NCBI GenBank assembly: GCA_015492115.1
Contig: WGFS01000073.1
Location: forward strand, 1 to 8,394
Length of the DNA stretch: 8,394 bases
Reading direction: 5' to 3'
From: Aquificaceae bacterium
Lineage (GTDB): Bacteria > Aquificota > Aquificia > Aquificales > Aquificaceae
The position numbers and the translations under genes were made by a program. The notes beneath the pieces were generated by a model. The model was given only the letters and a program-made list of their open reading frames with translations. It searched no databases and was not told the DNA's origin. Below, piece by piece: positions 5,839-8,394 of this stretch (its first letter is position 1; every line of letters starts with the position of its first letter).

Positions 5839-6750
5839 ATGCGTGTAAGGATAGGAACGAGAAAGAGCAAGCTCGCCCTCTGGCAGGCTAACTTCGTTAA
5901 GGACTTCCTTGAAAGACACTGGGGTATTGAGGTGGAGCTCGTGAAGATAACCACCACGGGCGATAAGATACTGGACTCACCCCTCGCGAAGATAGGTGGG
6001 AAGGGGCTCTTCGTTAAAGAGATAGAGCAGGCTCTCGTGGAGGGCAGGATAGACCTCGCGGTTCACTCCCTCAAGGACGTTCCGATGGTTCTGCCTGAAG
6101 GCCTTACACTTTCCGCCATCACGGAGAGGGAGGACCCTTACGATGTCTTACTCTCACGGGGAAACAGGAAACTCTCCGAACTTCCCTCCGGAGCAAAGGT
6201 GGGGACATCCTCTCTGAGAAGGCAGGTACAGCTAAGGAGGTTGAGGAGAGACCTTAACGTTGAAGTTCTCAGGGGGAACGTGGATACGAGGGTCAGAAAG
6301 CTCAAGGAGGGTCAGTACGACGCCATAATCTTAGCCCACGCGGGTGTGAAGAGGATGGGCTACGAGGGGGAGGTCGCGGAAGTCTTAGACTACTTCATAC
6401 CTGCGGTTGGACAGGGGAGCCTTGCCATAGAGATACGGGAAGAGGACGAGGAGACGAGGAGGCTCGTAGCTCCTCTCAACCACCCGGAGAGCTACGTGAG
6501 GGCTGAGTGTGAGAGGGCTTTCCTCAGAAGGCTTGAGGGAGGCTGTCAGGTTCCCATAGGGGCCTTCGCAAGGGTGGAGAACGGTAAGGTGCTCATAAAA
6601 GGTTTCATCTCTGACCTTGAGGGGCATAAATTTATTGAAGGTGAGGAAGAGGGAAGAGTTGAGGAGGCGGAGAAGGTCGGTGAGAGACTCGCTGAAGAAC
6701 TTCTCGGAAGGGGAGGTGAGGAGATACTCAGAGAAATTTACGGAGGTTAG
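5839..6750 (+). CDS. hemC: Porphobilinogen deaminase (hydroxymethylbilane synthase)
   Basis: This enzyme joins four porphobilinogen units into hydroxymethylbilane in tetrapyrrole (haem, sirohaem, corrinoid) synthesis, in the cytoplasm. The 303 aa are close to the usual ~310. Signatures: RIGTRKSKLALWQA at 4-17, the HSLKD loop at 76-80 with catalytic Asp80, substrate-binding Arg127-Arg128 in SSLRRQ, LRGNVDTR at 144-151, and Cys236 in EGGCQVPIGAFA, the residue that holds the dipyrromethane cofactor. The start at 5839 was chosen because family members begin with M-R/K-I/V-R-I-G-T-R; an upstream in-frame ATG at 5776 would add 21 unrelated residues and lies upstream of the promoter -10. It is divergent from the moeB-like gene and is followed after 3 nt by the HerA-like gene, whose ribosome binding site lies in its last codons. 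No other hem gene is adjacent. Confidence 0.96.
   Translation: MRVRIGTRKSKLALWQANFVKDFLERHWGIEVELVKITTTGDKILDSPLAKIGGKGLFVKEIEQALVEGRIDLAVHSLKDVPMVLPEGLTLSAITEREDPYDVLLSRGNRKLSELPSGAKVGTSSLRRQVQLRRLRRDLNVEVLRGNVDTRVRKLKEGQYDAIILAHAGVKRMGYEGEVAEVLDYFIPAVGQGSLAIEIREEDEETRRLVAPLNHPESYVRAECERAFLRRLEGGCQVPIGAFARVENGKVLIKGFISDLEGHKFIEGEEEGRVEEAEKVGERLAEELLGRGGEEILREIYGG
6742..6746 (+). promoter_or_regulatory. Ribosome binding site of the HerA-like gene
   Basis: GGAGG, encoded in the last Gly-Gly codons of hemC, lies 7 nt before the ATG at 6754. A second AGGAG at 6749-6753 abuts the ATG and is too close to be the main site. The arrangement indicates translational coupling to hemC. Confidence 0.7.
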
Positions 6751-6753
6751 GAG

Positions 6754-8394
6754 ATGAAGCCCGTTGGTATAGTCCTTGGAACCAAGCCCTCAAATCCCCT
6801 TGAGTTCTGGATTGGGGTTGAGAGCGGGAGCTACCTCCAGCTTGACGACGTCGTCATGGTCAGCTCCAGGATAGACGGTAGCTCCAAGGAGATAAAGTTC
6901 TACGGACTCGTTCACGAGGTTCAGAAGTTCCTTGAAGGGGTTGAGCTCGTTTACGACGCCCAGCTCGTCAACAGCGGTATAGTTCCCGCGAACATAGCCT
7001 ACATGGCTAAGGTTATGGTGACCAGGATAGAGCCGGAGATATTCATACCACCCACGCCCGGAGACCCAGCCTTCAGGGCACAGGGAGAGGAGCTTGAGAA
7101 AGCCCTCTACTACGACAATATGAAGAACAGGATACCCGTGGGGCTCTCAAGGAGCGGGGATGTGGTTTACCTAAACTACGACTTCCTGAACGGAAGGGAG
7201 GGTGCCCACGTGTCCATATCGGGGATGTCGGGAGTTGCGACCAAGACCTCTTACGCCCTCTTCCTCCTTTACTCCATATTCCAGAAGGCGGATGACCGGA
7301 ACAGGATACATGGGCTAATATTCAACGTTAAAGGGAAAGACCTCCTCTGGATAGACAAGAAGAACAGGAAGTTCGGAGAAAAGTTTGAGTCGGACTTCAG
7401 GAGGATGGGGCTTGAGCCAAAGCCCTTCTCAAGGGTGGGCTTCTTTGCCCCTCCAGAGATACCGGGAAGCGATGTGCCAGCTACCAGGGACAGGCTTGAC
7501 AGCGTTAGACCCTACTGCTGGAGCATGAAGGAGTTTGCCCAGGAGGGACTGCTGAGGTTCCTCTTCGCTGAGGGAGACGAGGGCGCCTCCTCCCTCCACT
7601 ACGTCATAGACAGGGTGACCGAAAAGCTCCAACAGCTTGCCAGGAACAGCCCCCCGGACATCCTCATAGACGAGAACGGTAGGGAGATAGAGAGTCTGGA
7701 CAAGCTGAGGGAGATACTCCAGGAGGTCATAGAGGATAAGGAGAGCAAGACAGACCAGGACAGGTACAGGGAGTGGTTCGGAACCGCGGCTACAGCGACA
7801 GCCTACGCCTTTCTCAGGAGGTTCCATCATTCCGCGAGCCACTGCAGGAACCTGATATACGGTCATCAGACAAGACCCATAGACTGGAAGGCGAGCCAGC
7901 TCACCGTTATAGACATCTCTGACCTTCACGGTATAGCCAAGATGTTCGTTGTGGGTTCAATACTGAAGAGGATATTCAGAGAGAAGGAGGAGAGTGGAGA
8001 GCCCTACCCTAAAATCTTCGTGGTTCTTGACGAACTTAATAAGTACGCTCCAAAGGACAGGTGGAGCCCCATCAAGGACATACTGCTTGACATAGCTGAG
8101 AGGGGCAGGAGCCTGGGAGTGATACTGATAGGAGCACAGCAGACCGCGAGCGAGGTGGAGAAGAGGATAGTGGCGAACGCGGCGATAAAGGTGACGGGAA
8201 GGCTGGACAGCTCGGAGGTTCTGAGCAAGGAGTACGAGTTCCTGACGGGTAACTTCAGGCAGAGGGCGATAATGCTCAAGAAGGGTAGCATGATCCTCTA
8301 CCAGCCTGACATACCCAATCCGGTGATGATAAACTTTCCCCTCGGACCCTGGGCTACCAAGAAGGAGGAGGCGGAGGAGGAAGTCCATGTCCCC
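6754..8394 (+). CDS. HerA-like ATPase with atypical P-loop (3' end outside window)
   Basis: 547 codons are open to the window edge with no stop, so the protein is C-terminally incomplete. Residues ~1-100 resemble the HAS-barrel of HerA/FtsK-type translocases (start VGIVLGT, then a beta-rich stretch with FYGLVHEV). The nucleotide site follows: GMSGVATKTS at 157-166 takes the place of the usual GxxGxGKS P-loop, with one extra residue and Thr before Lys164. NVKGKDLLW at 191-199 occupies the second strand. Residues ~250-360 are mostly helical and charged, with a possible coiled coil at 284-330. Walker B is IFVVLDE (Asp426-Glu427), followed by AERGRSLG (448-455), a polar GAQQT (460-464), and a HerA-like C-terminal core ending in ILYQPDIPNPVMINFPLGPW. 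HerA proteins are hexameric DNA translocases, often paired with the nuclease NurA or defence effectors. No partner is visible here; it may lie downstream. DNA translocation is inferred from the family; the exact subfamily is unknown to me. Confidence 0.75.
   Translation, partial: MKPVGIVLGTKPSNPLEFWIGVESGSYLQLDDVVMVSSRIDGSSKEIKFYGLVHEVQKFLEGVELVYDAQLVNSGIVPANIAYMAKVMVTRIEPEIFIPPTPGDPAFRAQGEELEKALYYDNMKNRIPVGLSRSGDVVYLNYDFLNGREGAHVSISGMSGVATKTSYALFLLYSIFQKADDRNRIHGLIFNVKGKDLLWIDKKNRKFGEKFESDFRRMGLEPKPFSRVGFFAPPEIPGSDVPATRDRLDSVRPYCWSMKEFAQEGLLRFLFAEGDEGASSLHYVIDRVTEKLQQLARNSPPDILIDENGREIESLDKLREILQEVIEDKESKTDQDRYREWFGTAATATAYAFLRRFHHSASHCRNLIYGHQTRPIDWKASQLTVIDISDLHGIAKMFVVGSILKRIFREKEESGEPYPKIFVVLDELNKYAPKDRWSPIKDILLDIAERGRSLGVILIGAQQTASEVEKRIVANAAIKVTGRLDSSEVLSKEYEFLTGNFRQRAIMLKKGSMILYQPDIPNPVMINFPLGPWATKKEEAEEEVHVP

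Noticed and set aside
7429..8388. Minus-strand open frames of 143-166 codons near the window end
   Set aside because: They are antisense to the HerA-like ATPase, whose plus-strand frame is continuous from 6754 and carries clear motifs.

Overview
The window reads as chromosome of a thermophilic, hydrogen-using bacterium, most likely of the order Aquificales. The reasons are the gene content (a short group-2-like [NiFe] hydrogenase beside housekeeping genes), Lys/Glu-rich proteins, dense packing, and codon use dominated by AGG/AGA for Arg and ATA for Ile, with CGN rare. Base composition is in the low-to-mid 50s % GC by eye, higher than I remember for Aquifex or Hydrogenobacter, so a higher-GC member such as a Hydrogenivirga-like organism is possible. 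This placement is inference; no RNA marker gene is present. I see no mobile elements, tRNA/rRNA, CRISPR or tandem repeats.

Layout. (1) 1-1388, plus strand: the last codons of an upstream gene, probably the hydrogenase small subunit, overlapping the complete [NiFe] hydrogenase large subunit. (2) 1391-3133, minus strand: a complete PolX-type DNA polymerase with a PHP nuclease domain, tail-to-tail with the hydrogenase and 2 bp from it. (3) 3134-3223: a 90-bp divergent intergenic region. (4) 3224-4618, plus strand: dihydrolipoamide dehydrogenase with a strong Shine-Dalgarno. (5) 4608-5777, minus strand: a two-gene operon of a MoeB/ThiF/HesA adenylyltransferase followed by a small receiver-like protein that has lost the phospho-acceptor Asp. 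Its 3' end overlaps the dehydrogenase gene by 11 bp. (6) 5778-5838: a 61-bp divergent promoter region in which both -10 boxes lie 6-7 nt from the start codons, predicting leaderless mRNAs on both sides. (7) 5839-8394, plus strand: hemC followed 3 nt later by a HerA-like ATPase with a non-standard P-loop, which runs off the window end.

The genes do not form one pathway. They are short transcription units for hydrogen oxidation, DNA repair, lipoamide-linked redox chemistry, sulfur-carrier activation (molybdopterin or thiamine), haem/sirohaem precursor synthesis and DNA translocation. The observations most worth following are the paired leaderless promoters at moeB/hemC, the atypical Walker A of the HerA-like ATPase, the degenerate receiver co-transcribed with moeB, and the hydrogenase large subunit that ends exactly at its last active-site histidine.
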